NCBI RefSeq assembly: GCF_017874735.1
Contig: NZ_JAGGLV010000002.1
Span: forward strand, 415,320-479,319
DNA: 64,000 nt
Origin: Paenibacillus silagei
Lineage (GTDB): Bacteria; Bacillota; Bacilli; Paenibacillales; Paenibacillaceae
Reading direction: 5' to 3'
Part shown: positions 25,448 through 34,356 of the stretch, in pieces
Layout of the letters: every line of letters starts with the position of its first letter
Numbering within the stretch: the first letter of the stretch is position 1
Notes under the pieces: model-generated
Told to the model about the DNA's origin: nothing
The model's database searches: none
Seen by the model: only the letters and a program-made list of their open reading frames with translations
Translations under genes and position numbers: made by a program

Positions 25448-26545
25448 CTAACGGTACAATCCGAACTTGCGCCGGACAAGATGAATCAGCAGCAGCAGGA
25501 TTGGAATCACCGCACAGAATACCGGCAGAATCGTCTGCAGAAAAGTCTTCCCGTCATTCATATGCTCCGAATAATTCTGCGCGCTGACAAAAGAGCTGAA
25601 CAGCATAATCACGCCTGCAGGAACAACCAGCCTGCTTGTATCGTTTACCTTGAACAGATCGTTGGCAATCGCAACAGCAGCATAACAGTAGACGGTCAGC
25701 TTAAAGAACGCCCCGATAATCAGTGTAAGCATAACCAGGGCATCCAGCCGTTGAATGAAATTGGCCATATTCACAAGGGTAATAGTCGTAAACATGGGAA
25801 AGGCGGTACGGCTGTACAGGTTCTCGCCAAGCACAGACATTTCGATTGCATGCGTGAAGCTGAGCAGACAGGCGCTGACAATGATGGCTGCGATTCCGGT
25901 CTTCTTAATTTTCCGGGATTTATTGAAGTGGGGCAGAATGGTAGTGAAGCACATCAGTTCGCCGAACGGAAAGATCAGAATGTTGGGATAGGCTGATTTC
26001 AAGGCTTGCTTGTAATCACTCATATGAAGCGGAAACAGATTCTTATACTCCACCAGCCCGGCTGAGATTACAGCAATAATACAAATGCACCCCATAATGA
26101 TCACAATCCACAGGACAATCTCGGCGGTCCTCGCGAACACTTCTATCCCTTTGCTCAGGATATACATCACGGCAATAATCATGATTGAATTAATGATCAG
26201 AATCGGGGTTTTGTCATAGGAGGCCGAGATCAGCAGATCACCCGCTTCCCGCAGATTTCTTGAACCGTTATAGAGAAGCACCGGCAGGAACAGCAGACTT
26301 ACCGGCCAGCCCAGCCATGGCCCGAGAATAGAACGCGTATACCCGCTTATGATCTGGTTCGGGAATTGGAGATAGAGATGTGCGAACACCAGATACAGCA
26401 CAATGCCCCCGGGAAGGGCAATCAGAATGGCGAGCCAGACTGCATGTCCGCTCTCCAGGCCAATAGGTACAAGCACGGCGGTTCCCAGCTCGAACAGAAT
26501 GATCAAGGCAAGCAGTTGATTGGGGCCGATCACTTCTTTTTTCAT
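25448..26545 (-). CDS. Ger(x)B-type endospore germination permease
   Basis: 365 residues, ten transmembrane helices, of the APC-like GerAB/spore permease family. It has the family opening (MKKEVIGPNQLLALIILFEL), PGGIVLYLVFAHLYLQFPNQ, GEIMCF-like PFGELMCFTTILPHF and a late helix LVVPAGVIMLFSSFV. With the A and C subunits it forms a germinant receptor in the spore inner membrane, and the B subunit holds the amino-acid or sugar ligand site. Several ATG/TTG codons cluster at the start; ATG 26545 matches the family N-terminus. Order in the operon is A-C-B, with B last. The ligand cannot be told from sequence. Confidence 0.92.
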   Translation of the reverse strand: MKKEVIGPNQLLALIILFELGTAVLVPIGLESGHAVWLAILIALPGGIVLYLVFAHLYLQFPNQIISGYTRSILGPWLGWPVSLLFLPVLLYNGSRNLREAGDLLISASYDKTPILIINSIMIIAVMYILSKGIEVFARTAEIVLWIVIIMGCICIIAVISAGLVEYKNLFPLHMSDYKQALKSAYPNILIFPFGELMCFTTILPHFNKSRKIKKTGIAAIIVSACLLSFTHAIEMSVLGENLYSRTAFPMFTTITLVNMANFIQRLDALVMLTLIIGAFFKLTVYCYAAVAIANDLFKVNDTSRLVVPAGVIMLFSSFVSAQNYSEHMNDGKTFLQTILPVFCAVIPILLLLIHLVRRKFGLYR

Positions 26546-26580
26546 AAACATCAATCACCTGATTTCTGCGGTTAAGCCAA

Positions 26581-27786
26581 TTATTTACCTTCGGGGATAT
26601 ACGGTTTCAGACTCATGCCTGTACTGCGGATGTAAGCCTTGATCTTGAGGTCCAGCTTCCCCTCCGCGAAGATCCGGCCCCAGTCCCCGTCCAGCGCCGC
26701 CCATTCCTGCGGATTCGTCCGCTTCAGCTCATTGCCGAAATTGAAAATATCGCTCTCCAGCTGTTGTCCCTTATGAAAAGCCTGCATCACTTCAGCCCTC
26801 GTCTTCTTCTCCAGCTCTTGTTCAAGCTTCATGATATCTTCCCGCTTGCTGAGATCCACGAAGCTGTCCGTTTCATTGACGCTCCCCTCCTCTGCAATCG
26901 TCACATGAAAGACCGGAAGACCATTCTCAATCGTGGTCTTTACCTCCGTTCTGGAGTAGATGATATTGACGGCAACGGACTCTTTTTTATCATCTGCATC
27001 AATATCCAGCACTGTTTCTTCTATCTGGTTAAGCAGCCACTCGGTGCCTCTTGCTTCGGAGTCCTTCATCCAGTAGATCAGCTTCCCCTGCCTGAACACA
27101 CCAAGCCCGCTCATCACCGTCTCGGTCAGGGTCTCCGACCCTTCCAGATTGCTTTTCTTCTTCCCTTCCTCAGCATCTCCATTGATCTTCACCGCATTGA
27201 TCGTCAGATCCCCTTCTCCTGTAATGCCATGAATGACATCGAATACGCTTATGGGCCGGTTCTCCCCCCAGACGCTGGAGGTATTCTGCGCTTTTTTCAC
27301 CAGCCCCAGAGCCGGCAGACTCTCTACAGGGGTCAGCAGCTTCATGACAGAGGCAGCATCACTGCCACGGGCAACCAGTATTTCTGAATTGAGCCGCAGC
27401 TCATGGGACCGCTCGAAGATGTCGAAGATATCGTTAATCCCGTCCCGCGCCAAGGGCTCTCCAAGCACAATAAGCTGGGTATGGGCAAAAAAAAGCTGGC
27501 GGGTTACATGCTTGGACGCCCGCCGCAACGCGCCGAACATCGTTTTGTCTGTGGCCGACACCACCACTACAGCAGGCTTGCCGCTCCCGGGAGAGGTACT
27601 CGTCGATGTGGAAGACGGATTGACCAATTGAAAGGTGACCCGGTATTCATCGGTCTCCGGAACAAGATCCATCCCTATGCCGCTGACAACGGCCAGCTCG
27701 TTCAATTCCCGGCTGTTCCAGCAGCCGCCAAGCGGCAGGACCAGCACCGCTATAGCGATCAGACGCAGCAGTCCCTTACCGTTCAT
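26581..27786 (-). CDS. Ger(x)C-type spore germination lipoprotein
   Basis: 401 residues. A signal peptide with lipobox LPLGGC (Cys about 22) is followed by WNSRELNELAVVSGIGMDL, the GerC signature. Further landmarks are FFAHTQLIVLGEPLARDGI, a middle domain (LNSEILVARGSDAASVMKLL) and the C-terminal domain with RAEVMQAFHKGQQLESDIFNFGNELKRTNPQEW. The lipid-anchored subunit sits on the outer face of the spore inner membrane. It overlaps the end of the A gene by 11 bases and has GGGAGG upstream, so translation is coupled. The B gene follows after 35 bases. Confidence 0.93.
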   Translation of the reverse strand: MNGKGLLRLIAIAVLVLPLGGCWNSRELNELAVVSGIGMDLVPETDEYRVTFQLVNPSSTSTSTSPGSGKPAVVVVSATDKTMFGALRRASKHVTRQLFFAHTQLIVLGEPLARDGINDIFDIFERSHELRLNSEILVARGSDAASVMKLLTPVESLPALGLVKKAQNTSSVWGENRPISVFDVIHGITGEGDLTINAVKINGDAEEGKKKSNLEGSETLTETVMSGLGVFRQGKLIYWMKDSEARGTEWLLNQIEETVLDIDADDKKESVAVNIIYSRTEVKTTIENGLPVFHVTIAEEGSVNETDSFVDLSKREDIMKLEQELEKKTRAEVMQAFHKGQQLESDIFNFGNELKRTNPQEWAALDGDWGRIFAEGKLDLKIKAYIRSTGMSLKPYIPEGK

Positions 27787-29308
27787 CGGATTTCCTCCCG
27801 GCGGCCCTTTTCCCTGCGGGAGAGGCTGAAGAGCGTTTGCTGTTGTTGACGAGCCGCTTTCTGAGCCTCGTGAAGCTCTGGGGAGAGCGGATGAAGGTAT
27901 CCTTCAGATTCCCCGGAACAAAAGGACCGATGGGCGTCATGTAAGGAACACCGAGTGAGCGCAGGCTGCACAGATGGGCAATCAGCATAATAGTAAATAT
28001 AGCGATGCCATACAGCCCCATAAATGCGGCAATCGCCATGATGATGAACCGCAGCATGCGGATGGAGAGCGCCATGTTGAAGGCCGGTGTAGCAAAACTG
28101 GATATTCCTGTTAGCGAGACCACGATGACCATAGCCGGAGAGACGATCCCTGCCTGAACCGCCGCTGTCCCAAGCACCAGACCGCCGATGATAGATACGG
28201 TCTGGCCGATCGGCGAAGGCATGCGGACCCCTGCTTCCCGGATAATCTCGAAGGTAACCTCCATCAGAACCGCTTCTACAAAGGCAGGGAACGGCACCCC
28301 CTCCCGCTGTGATGCCAGATTGATCAGCAGCGGGGTCGGAATCATCTCCTGATGGAAGTTCAGCGCCGCGACGAAGATCGCCGGACCATACATTGAAATG
28401 ACCAGACACACAAACCGGAGCATCCGGATCAGCGAGGAGATATCATACCGCTGATAATAATCCTCGACCGTATGAAAGAACATGAAGAAGGTAGTCGGGG
28501 CAATCAGCACAAACGGAGTACCGTCTACGAAGATGGCAATCCGTCCATCAAGCAGATTGCCCGCGACACTATCCGGGCGCTCTGTATTGAACATCGTGGG
28601 GAACGGGGAATATTTATTGTCCTCCACGATCTGCTCAATATATCCCGACTCCAGAATCATATCGACCTTAATCTCCTGAAGCTTATCCTTGAATGCCTGA
28701 ATCGTCTCTTCGTCGGCAATGCCGCGGATATACATAATCGTGATATCGGTGTGGGTCACATCGCCCAGCTTCATGGTTTCGGTCCAGAGGTCGGGGTTCT
28801 TGATGATTTTGCGGACCAGGGCAATATTCGTGCTGATGGTCTCCGTGAAGCTTTCTTTGGAGCCGCGAATGGCGACCTGGGTAGCTGCCTCAGAAACTGG
28901 CCGTGCCTCCCCGCCGCAGGTGCTTCCGCTGATGCCTCCCCCCACTCCGTTCACCAGAATAACCGTATCGCCCGAGAGCAACGCCTCCAGCAGTCCGTTA
29001 ATATCTGTAACCAGCTTCTCCTTGCCGATACTAAGGGCGTTCTCTTTAATATAGCTGTAGACTTCCTCCGGGGTTACCGCAAGCCGCGCATGGTCATTCA
29101 GAGCTTGAAAGGACATCACATGCGAGATGTAGTCATCGACCATCACTCTGTCGGTAATGCCGGCGATATATATTGCAGCCACACGGGCTGTTCTATTAAT
29201 TAATTCATAGGTGCGTATAACCAGATCGGGACTGTTCCCGAGCCTTGCTTGAATGGTACTGATGTTGTCTTCCAGCTTAGGGGAGACCGGCGAATTTATA
29301 TTCTCCAT
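27776..29308 (-). CDS. Ger(x)A-type spore germination protein
   Basis: 510 residues. An N-terminal soluble domain (about 1-280) has SFQALNDHARLAVTPEE and the conserved RGSKESFTETISTNIALVRKIIKN. About six transmembrane helices follow (CLVISMYGPAIFVAALNFH, VPFPAFVEAVLMEVTFEIIREAGVRMPSPIGQ, AGIVSPAMVIVVSLTGISSF). The tail is basic (RLRKRLVNNSKRSSASPAGK). It is the first gene of an A-C-B tricistronic germinant receptor operon. AGGAGGT lies six bases upstream of the ATG. It is a paralogue of the spoVAF product at 8.9-11.5 kb, which has the same RGS(K/R)(E/D)-(S/G)FTET motif. Confidence 0.94.
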   Translation of the reverse strand: MENINSPVSPKLEDNISTIQARLGNSPDLVIRTYELINRTARVAAIYIAGITDRVMVDDYISHVMSFQALNDHARLAVTPEEVYSYIKENALSIGKEKLVTDINGLLEALLSGDTVILVNGVGGGISGSTCGGEARPVSEAATQVAIRGSKESFTETISTNIALVRKIIKNPDLWTETMKLGDVTHTDITIMYIRGIADEETIQAFKDKLQEIKVDMILESGYIEQIVEDNKYSPFPTMFNTERPDSVAGNLLDGRIAIFVDGTPFVLIAPTTFFMFFHTVEDYYQRYDISSLIRMLRFVCLVISMYGPAIFVAALNFHQEMIPTPLLINLASQREGVPFPAFVEAVLMEVTFEIIREAGVRMPSPIGQTVSIIGGLVLGTAAVQAGIVSPAMVIVVSLTGISSFATPAFNMALSIRMLRFIIMAIAAFMGLYGIAIFTIMLIAHLCSLRSLGVPYMTPIGPFVPGNLKDTFIRSPQSFTRLRKRLVNNSKRSSASPAGKRAAGRKSDER

Positions 29309-29327
29309 ATCCGCACCTCCTGGCTCT

Positions 29328-29357
29328 TACTATTCGCCCGCTATCCTTTTTTTATAC
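29328..29357 (-). promoter_or_regulatory. Candidate sigma-G promoter of the germination operon
   Basis: On the minus strand GTATA, 18 bases, AATAGTA (sigma-G -10 is CATAnTA-like; two mismatches). Spacing is ideal, but the leader would be very short (about 14 bases), so this is tentative. Confidence 0.35.
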
Positions 29358-29375
29358 AGCATATGGAATATGTAA

Positions 29376-29427
29376 AAGCATAACAAGCTGCCCCCGGTAC
29401 GGAATAATCCGTGTAAGGGACAGCTTG
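29376..29427 (-). terminator. Intrinsic terminator of the ferredoxin-NADP reductase/siderophore operon
   Basis: On the minus strand CAAGCTG-CCC ... GGG-CAGCTTG is followed by TTATGCTTTT. It is about 60 bases beyond the reductase stop codon. Confidence 0.75.
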
Positions 29428-29487
29428 TGCAGATACAGCTTATGGTATAGCGCCGGTACACCGGCTGATATCTCTGAAGGAGGAATG

Positions 29488-30528
29488 CTAGTGGTTATCT
29501 ACTACGCCAAGCGCCTTGTTCTTCTCCTTGAACCGGTCATTATGGGAGGAGACGTAGGCTACCTTCTCAGCGGTAGGGTCCATGTACAGCTTCGCGCTGT
29601 TCAGGGCAAGCACCGCATCGGTGAACGTTCCGGCAATGAGCCGTACCTTGCTCTCATGATCCACGAAATCTCCGGCAGCGAAGATACCCGGCAGATTGGT
29701 CTCCAGCTTACCGCTGACGTTCGCACACCATTCTCCCATATCCAGTCCCCAGTCCTTGAGCGGACCGAAGTCGCTTCTCAGCCCGTGGTTGACAATGACG
29801 GCATCGACCTCAAGCTGCTCATGCTCTCCGGTCTGAATATGGCAGACGGTCACCTGATCGATCTGCTGTCCGTCACTGCTGTGCAGCTGGCTTACCGCAC
29901 AAGGCACACGCACATCCACCGAGGAGGCCTTCATCCGGGCAATATTCTTCTCATGCCCGCCGAACTGCTCCCGGCGGTGGACCACAGTTACACTGGCGGC
30001 AATCCCCTCCAGCTCATTCGCCCAGTCCACTGCGGAATCTCCGCCGCCCGAGATCAGCACCCGCTTGCCGCGGAAGGGCTCCAGCTCCTGTACCGTGTAG
30101 TGCAGATTCGTCACCTCATAGCGGTCCGCGCCTTCAATCTCCAGCTTCGCCATCTGCAGAATACCGTATCCGATGGTAAGTATGACGGTACGGGTCCAGT
30201 GCTGCTCGCCTGTGGCTGAGGTCAGGATATACGTTCCGTCCTCCTGGCGGGCCTGGTGAACAATCTGCTGTCCGAATACAAGGGTAGGATCGAAGGTGCG
30301 CGCCTGCTCTGCCAGCTGATCAATTAACTGGCGGCAGAGAATAGGTGTTACTCCTCCGACATCCCAGATCATCTTCTCAGGATAGATCAGCATTCTGCCG
30401 CCCAGCTCATCCTTCGCTTCAATCAGCTTAGTCTTCAGATCCCTCATTCCGCTATAGAACGCTGTATACATGCCTGCGGGGCCGCCGCCAATAATCGTCA
30501 CATCGTATAATTCCATTGCTTCGTTCAT
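29488..30528 (-). CDS. Ferredoxin/flavodoxin-NADP reductase, thioredoxin-reductase-like (YumC type)
   Basis: 346 residues. An FAD motif [14 protein letters not shown] (residue 15 on), an NADP-binding [15 protein letters not shown] (about 165 on), and [27 protein letters not shown] closing the FAD site. The CxxC disulfide of thioredoxin reductase is absent, and the C-terminus is extended past the usual end ([13 protein letters not shown]). This is the YumC/TrxR-like FNR family, which passes electrons from NADPH to ferredoxin or flavodoxin. It begins 28 bases after the last permease gene of the siderophore operon. A role in reductive release of iron from the siderophore is inferred. The start is the ATG with GGAGGG upstream. 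Confidence 0.92.
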   Translation of the reverse strand: MNEAMELYDVTIIGGGPAGMYTAFYSGMRDLKTKLIEAKDELGGRMLIYPEKMIWDVGGVTPILCRQLIDQLAEQARTFDPTLVFGQQIVHQARQEDGTYILTSATGEQHWTRTVILTIGYGILQMAKLEIEGADRYEVTNLHYTVQELEPFRGKRVLISGGGDSAVDWANELEGIAASVTVVHRREQFGGHEKNIARMKASSVDVRVPCAVSQLHSSDGQQIDQVTVCHIQTGEHEQLEVDAVIVNHGLRSDFGPLKDWGLDMGEWCANVSGKLETNLPGIFAAGDFVDHESKVRLIAGTFTDAVLALNSAKLYMDPTAEKVAYVSSHNDRFKEKNKALGVVDNH

Positions 30529-30555
30529 TGTTATCCCTCCAAGGTCTGGTTGTAT

Positions 30556-31590
30556 TTAAGATTTGGTACGGGCCAGAAGATACAGAAAGTATGGAGCACC
30601 GATGACAGCTACCACAATGCCGGTAGGAATCTCGGACGGCTGCAGAATCCGCCGTCCGATCGTATCCGCCGCAATGACAAGCAGCGCGCCGATCAGCGCA
30701 GAGGCGGGCAGCATCAGCTGATGCTTCGGTCCGACCAGCCGCCGCGCCAGATGCGGGCCGACCAGCCCGACGAAGCCGATGCCTCCGCTGACCGCTACGC
30801 TGGAAGCCGCAAGGCCGACCGCTGCTGCCAGCAGACGGAACTGCTCTCTGCTCACATTAGCACCGAGTCCTGTCGCTGTCTGCTCGCCCAGATTAAGGAC
30901 ATTCATCACCCGTGCCTTGTAGATGACATAAGGCAGGAGAATCACGATCCAGGGCAGCAGGGATAAGACAAACTTCCAGCTTGTGCCCCAGATGCTGCCC
31001 GCCAGCCAGGTGGCCACGAACTGATACTTGTCCGGGTCAAGGCGAAGCGTCAGCACGATCATCGCCGCGCTCATGCCTGCCGCCACTGCGACCCCGGTAA
31101 GCAGCAGCCGGATCGGCGAAATGCCCTGATGCCGCTTGTATGCGAGGCTGTAGATCAGAGCAGCAGTACAGGCCGCCCCGGCAAAGGCAACCACAGGCAA
31201 CAGATAGACCGGTGCCGCCGAGGTCGTCGGATAGAAAGAGATCAGCAGCATAACCATCAGTCCGGCCCCGGCATTAATGCCGAGAATACCCGGATCGGCC
31301 AGATCATTGCGGAAGACCCCCTGCATCACTGCGCCGGATACAGCAAGTGCGGTACCAATTAACAGAGAAATGACAATCCGCGGCAAACGGAACTGGAACA
31401 GAATCAGCTCCTGCTTCTCCGTCCCCTTGCCGACCAGCGTATCCAGCAGCTCAAGCGGAGTAAGTCTTATGTATCCTGTATTCATACTTATAATGAACAT
31501 TATCACAATCAGAACGGCCAGCACGCCGATCACTCTCAGGCCATACTTACACCTTGCATCTTCTGAAGAAATTCTCTTATGGCTCTGCAT
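30556..31590 (-). CDS. FecCD-family iron-siderophore ABC permease (second subunit)
   Basis: 344 residues, about nine or ten helices. It has the family core: LPRIVISLLIGTALAVSGAVMQGVFRNDLADPGILGINAGAGL near the N-terminus, GISPIRLLLTGVAVAAGMSA, AVSGGIGFVGLVGPHLARRLVGPKHQ (the EAA-like coupling loop, GFVGLVGPH) and LLVIAADTIGRR. It pairs with the gene just upstream, whose stop is two bases before this start. The pair imports a ferric siderophore delivered by the lipoprotein at 24.0 kb. No ATPase gene is in the cluster; in B. subtilis, FeuBC share the ATPase YusV encoded elsewhere. Confidence 0.94.
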   Translation of the reverse strand: MQSHKRISSEDARCKYGLRVIGVLAVLIVIMFIISMNTGYIRLTPLELLDTLVGKGTEKQELILFQFRLPRIVISLLIGTALAVSGAVMQGVFRNDLADPGILGINAGAGLMVMLLISFYPTTSAAPVYLLPVVAFAGAACTAALIYSLAYKRHQGISPIRLLLTGVAVAAGMSAAMIVLTLRLDPDKYQFVATWLAGSIWGTSWKFVLSLLPWIVILLPYVIYKARVMNVLNLGEQTATGLGANVSREQFRLLAAAVGLAASSVAVSGGIGFVGLVGPHLARRLVGPKHQLMLPASALIGALLVIAADTIGRRILQPSEIPTGIVVAVIGAPYFLYLLARTKS

Positions 31591-31592
31591 CT

Positions 31593-32651
31593 TTACAGCT
31601 CCCTTCTTTCTTTTCGGGCCAGATACAGGAAGAACGGTACCCCAATCAGGGCTATAATCGCACCCACCGGCGTTTCATGCGGCGGATTGATCATCCGGGC
31701 GGTCAGATCGCCCCCGACCACCAGCAGCGCACCCAGCACCGCAGAGCAGGGAATAATCCAGCGGTAATCCACACCCACCAGATAGCGTGTCAGATGGGGG
31801 ATGATCAGGCCGACGAACCCAACAGCTCCCACTACAGCTACCGAGGCTCCGGCCAGAATCAGGACAATTAGCGTACCAGCCAATTTCACCAGTCCTGTAC
31901 GCTGCCCAAGCCCCTTGGCAATATCCTCACCCAGGCTGAGCATCGTAATCGAACGGGACAGCGCGATGGCTCCCAGGATAGCCGCTATCACCCATGGGGA
32001 CATGATCTGCAGCTGGAACCATTTCGTTCCTGCCAGACCACCGGCATACCAGAAGGCAAGATCTTGTCCGATGCGGAAATAAAGGGCGATGCCTTCGCTT
32101 AGCGCAGAGAGCAGCGCACTGAGAGCAGCACCTGCCAATACGAGCCTGGCCGGGGTTAGTCCGCCCTTCGCCAGCGAGCCTACACCGTAGACAATTCCCG
32201 CTCCGGCTCCGGCGCCAACGAAGGAATAGAGAATGAGATACATGAACGGCAATCCCGGAAAAAATGCAAAGCAGACAGCCAGCGCAAAGCCTGCTCCAGA
32301 GTTAATGCCCATCAGTCCCGAATCCGCCAGCGGATTGCGGGTCATCCCTTGCATAATAGCCCCTGCCACAGCGAGGCTGGCTCCCACCATTACGCCGCCC
32401 AGCACACGCGGCAGCCTAAGCTCGCGGATGATCTGATGCTCGGTAATATCGGGATTGAAATGAAAGACTGCGGTCCATACGACCGACAGCTTAATATCTG
32501 CGGCCCCGAACGATACGGAAATAGCGATACCCAGCGCCAGCGCAATCAAACCGCCAATAAGAATTAATGTTGCCGCCCAGGGACGGGACCGCAGCTTCAG
32601 CCGCTTTGCCTTCTGATCCAGCCCGCTCCCGGACACTGCCTGTTGATTCAT
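31593..32651 (-). CDS. FecCD-family iron-siderophore ABC permease (first subunit)
   Basis: 352 residues. Family core LPRVLGGVMVGASLAVAGAIMQGMTRNPLADSGLMGINSGAGF, GLTPARLVLAGAALSALLSA, and AVVGAVGFVGLIIPHLTRYLVGVDYR, then LLVVGGDLTARM. A basic N-terminal stretch (DQKAKRLKLRSR) precedes the first helix. It is the first gene of the operon, directly behind a Fur box. The ATG at 32651 is favoured over the GTG three codons earlier, because AGGTGA sits at the right distance. The two permeases are homologous and probably heterodimerise. Confidence 0.94.
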   Translation of the reverse strand: MNQQAVSGSGLDQKAKRLKLRSRPWAATLILIGGLIALALGIAISVSFGAADIKLSVVWTAVFHFNPDITEHQIIRELRLPRVLGGVMVGASLAVAGAIMQGMTRNPLADSGLMGINSGAGFALAVCFAFFPGLPFMYLILYSFVGAGAGAGIVYGVGSLAKGGLTPARLVLAGAALSALLSALSEGIALYFRIGQDLAFWYAGGLAGTKWFQLQIMSPWVIAAILGAIALSRSITMLSLGEDIAKGLGQRTGLVKLAGTLIVLILAGASVAVVGAVGFVGLIIPHLTRYLVGVDYRWIIPCSAVLGALLVVGGDLTARMINPPHETPVGAIIALIGVPFFLYLARKERREL

Positions 32652-32675
32652 GAATGTCACCTGTTTCTTTGAAAT

Positions 32676-32690
32676 TGATTCTCATTATCA
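32676..32690 (-). promoter_or_regulatory. Fur box upstream of the siderophore permease operon
   Basis: On the minus strand TGATAATGAGAATCA matches the 7-1-7 consensus at 13 of 15 positions, 25 bases upstream of the first permease start. It puts the permeases and probably the reductase under iron control. Confidence 0.8.
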
Positions 32691-32747
32691 TTATAATATT
32701 GTAAAGGAACAGGTCAAGGTTTGGCAATGGACAAAATAAAAATAAGA

Positions 32748-32773
32748 AAACCGCCTTCGTTGAAAAGGCGGTT
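32748..32773. terminator. Terminator hairpin of the phosphotransferase gene
   Basis: AAACCGCCTT and AAGGCGGTTT form a perfect stem. On the minus strand it is followed by TCTTATTTTTATTTTG. It is about 30 bases past the stop codon. Confidence 0.8.
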
Positions 32774-32804
32774 TATTGCTATCGGCCGTAATGAAATAAT
32801 GAGC

Positions 32805-33719
32805 CTAATCCGACAGTGCCCGCATGATGTTGGATTTCGCCTCTGCCGCAATCGCTTCATTCCCGTCATCGACCGCTTGCATTAAGATCAGCATGGGGAT
32901 GTATACCGCCATCAGCCGCGCCAGCAGCTTCGTCTCCTCGTCCGCTCCTCCGTACGTTTCGAAAAACACGCCGCGGGCGTATGGTGGTAAAAAGCTGTAA
33001 GCAACGCTCAAATCGCAAGCCGGATGGCCTACGCTCAGATCGCCCCAATCAATGATGCCGGAGACGATCCCGTTCTCATTCACAAGCATATTTTTGAAAT
33101 GAAGATCGCCATGCAGCAGTGCATTCACCGCCTCGACACGGTCCTTTTGCAGACTGTTAATATACGCTTCGATCACACCGGACTCCTCCGGCGATAAGTG
33201 TTCAACCAGCTTCGATAGAAAGCCCTCCAATTTCACTTTGCGTGATGCTATGTCCGTCAAGCTTCGATGATCTTGCTGAACTCCGCACTTCAGCGCCGCC
33301 TGCACCGGGAACTCATGCAATCTCCGCAAAAATGCCGCCAGCGTCTCTGCCGATAAAGCCCGGCGTTCTTCCGTCAAACCGATTGGGAAATCTCCTGGCA
33401 CGTGGGCATAGCCAAGAAATGGTGCCGGATATTCGTCACTTGCTTCGCCATAAAACAACGGTTTCGGATAGGGGATGGTCAAATATGTCTCCAGCTTCGG
33501 CAGCAGCTTCCCTTCCATACGAATCGCGCCAACGGCAAACGTTCTTCTTGGAAACCGGAACACGTACTCGTCACCGATGAGAAAAACCGTATTGTCCCAG
33601 CCCCAGCCCAATCGCTTCACTTGCTTCGATGACAGCTGAGGGAATTGTCTTCCGATCAGCGTCCGCGCCTGCTCTTCGTTAACCTCCCACTCCGCATCCC
33701 ATATATTCGTTCCTCCCAT
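32805..33719 (-). CDS. Aminoglycoside phosphotransferase (APH)-family kinase
   Basis: 304 residues, an APH/ChoK-like small-molecule kinase. It has an N-lobe with YVFRFPRR, the Brenner motif LLHGDLHFKNMLVN (catalytic Asp about 205) and the metal site GIIDWGDLSVGHPACDLS. The family includes antibiotic kinases (macrolide Mph, aminoglycoside APH) and housekeeping kinases. Neither is proven here, and resistance should not be assumed. The start has GGAGG nine bases upstream. It is a single gene that ends at a terminator next to the siderophore operon promoter. Confidence 0.85.
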   Translation of the reverse strand: MGGTNIWDAEWEVNEEQARTLIGRQFPQLSSKQVKRLGWGWDNTVFLIGDEYVFRFPRRTFAVGAIRMEGKLLPKLETYLTIPYPKPLFYGEASDEYPAPFLGYAHVPGDFPIGLTEERRALSAETLAAFLRRLHEFPVQAALKCGVQQDHRSLTDIASRKVKLEGFLSKLVEHLSPEESGVIEAYINSLQKDRVEAVNALLHGDLHFKNMLVNENGIVSGIIDWGDLSVGHPACDLSVAYSFLPPYARGVFFETYGGADEETKLLARLMAVYIPMLILMQAVDDGNEAIAAEAKSNIMRALSD

Positions 33720-33837
33720 GAATTGTCTGCCTCCTCGTTCCTTACTTTACTTATCCGAATACGTCCACGCCCAAGTACGCGAGAGTTCTGCTCTTGAATT
33801 TCATCAATCGCTCAACAAATTTTAACACAGCCATATT

Positions 33838-33898
33838 TTTAAAAACAGCCTATCCTCCCGGTTCCATCCTGTTAGAGATGTAGCTGGAGTATAGGCTG
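33838..33898 (-). terminator. Intrinsic terminator of the small hypothetical gene
   Basis: On the minus strand ACAGCCTAT ... ATAGGCTGT with a long loop, followed by TTTTTAAAAATA. Confidence 0.7.
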
Positions 33899-33921
33899 TC
33901 AGATTGGCTGTTAGTTGAGTT

Positions 33922-34233
33922 TTATACATTCTGAAGTGTACCGCCGAATATTTTGCGGATGTATCCTTGCAGCTTGCCGATATGCGGCACGAAGAGGCTT
34001 TTGTCATACACATAATTGGATTGGGTTACCAGCTGTGAATAGAGCAGGAAGAGGATGGCCGCGAGCTCCCGGTCAATCTGCCGCTCATGCTCCATCAGAG
34101 CATACGTCTCATCCAGCGCCTCATAGAGCTGAAGCAGAGCCGCCTCATTAATGATCTTACGGCGCAGCGGTACAAGAATATCTGTAGCAATAGCATCAAT
34201 CCGCAGAATAACAGCCGCCAGTCTCTCGTTCAC
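33922..34233 (-). CDS. Conserved-looking small soluble protein, unknown function
   Basis: 103 residues. The GTG at 34233 has GGAGGA exactly seven bases upstream, so it is preferred over an ATG 17 codons earlier that has no site. The sequence is mostly helical: AAVILRIDAIATDILVPLRR, then LLQLYEALDETYALMEHERQ and a helix AAILFLLYSQLVTQSNYVYD. The end is basic-aromatic (KLQGYIRKIFGG). It has no signal peptide and no motif I recognise. It lies 123 bases downstream of oleate hydratase on the same strand and has its own terminator. It could be the last gene of that unit. Confidence 0.7.
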   Translation of the reverse strand: MNERLAAVILRIDAIATDILVPLRRKIINEAALLQLYEALDETYALMEHERQIDRELAAILFLLYSQLVTQSNYVYDKSLFVPHIGKLQGYIRKIFGGTLQNV

Positions 34234-34356
34234 ACTATTCTCCTCCTGCAATGACTGAATGGTTAAGCGCTTGCTTATTACCATCCTATGTCTGCCGGAC
34301 CCCAGGCATGCCTGGGCAGCGGAATCAGCTACCTCGTGTAATCCTCGTATTCGTCT

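Noticed and set aside
32805..33719. Antibiotic resistance gene
   Set aside because: The protein has APH-family motifs, but this family includes many housekeeping kinases and no drug-specific feature or mobile context is seen.
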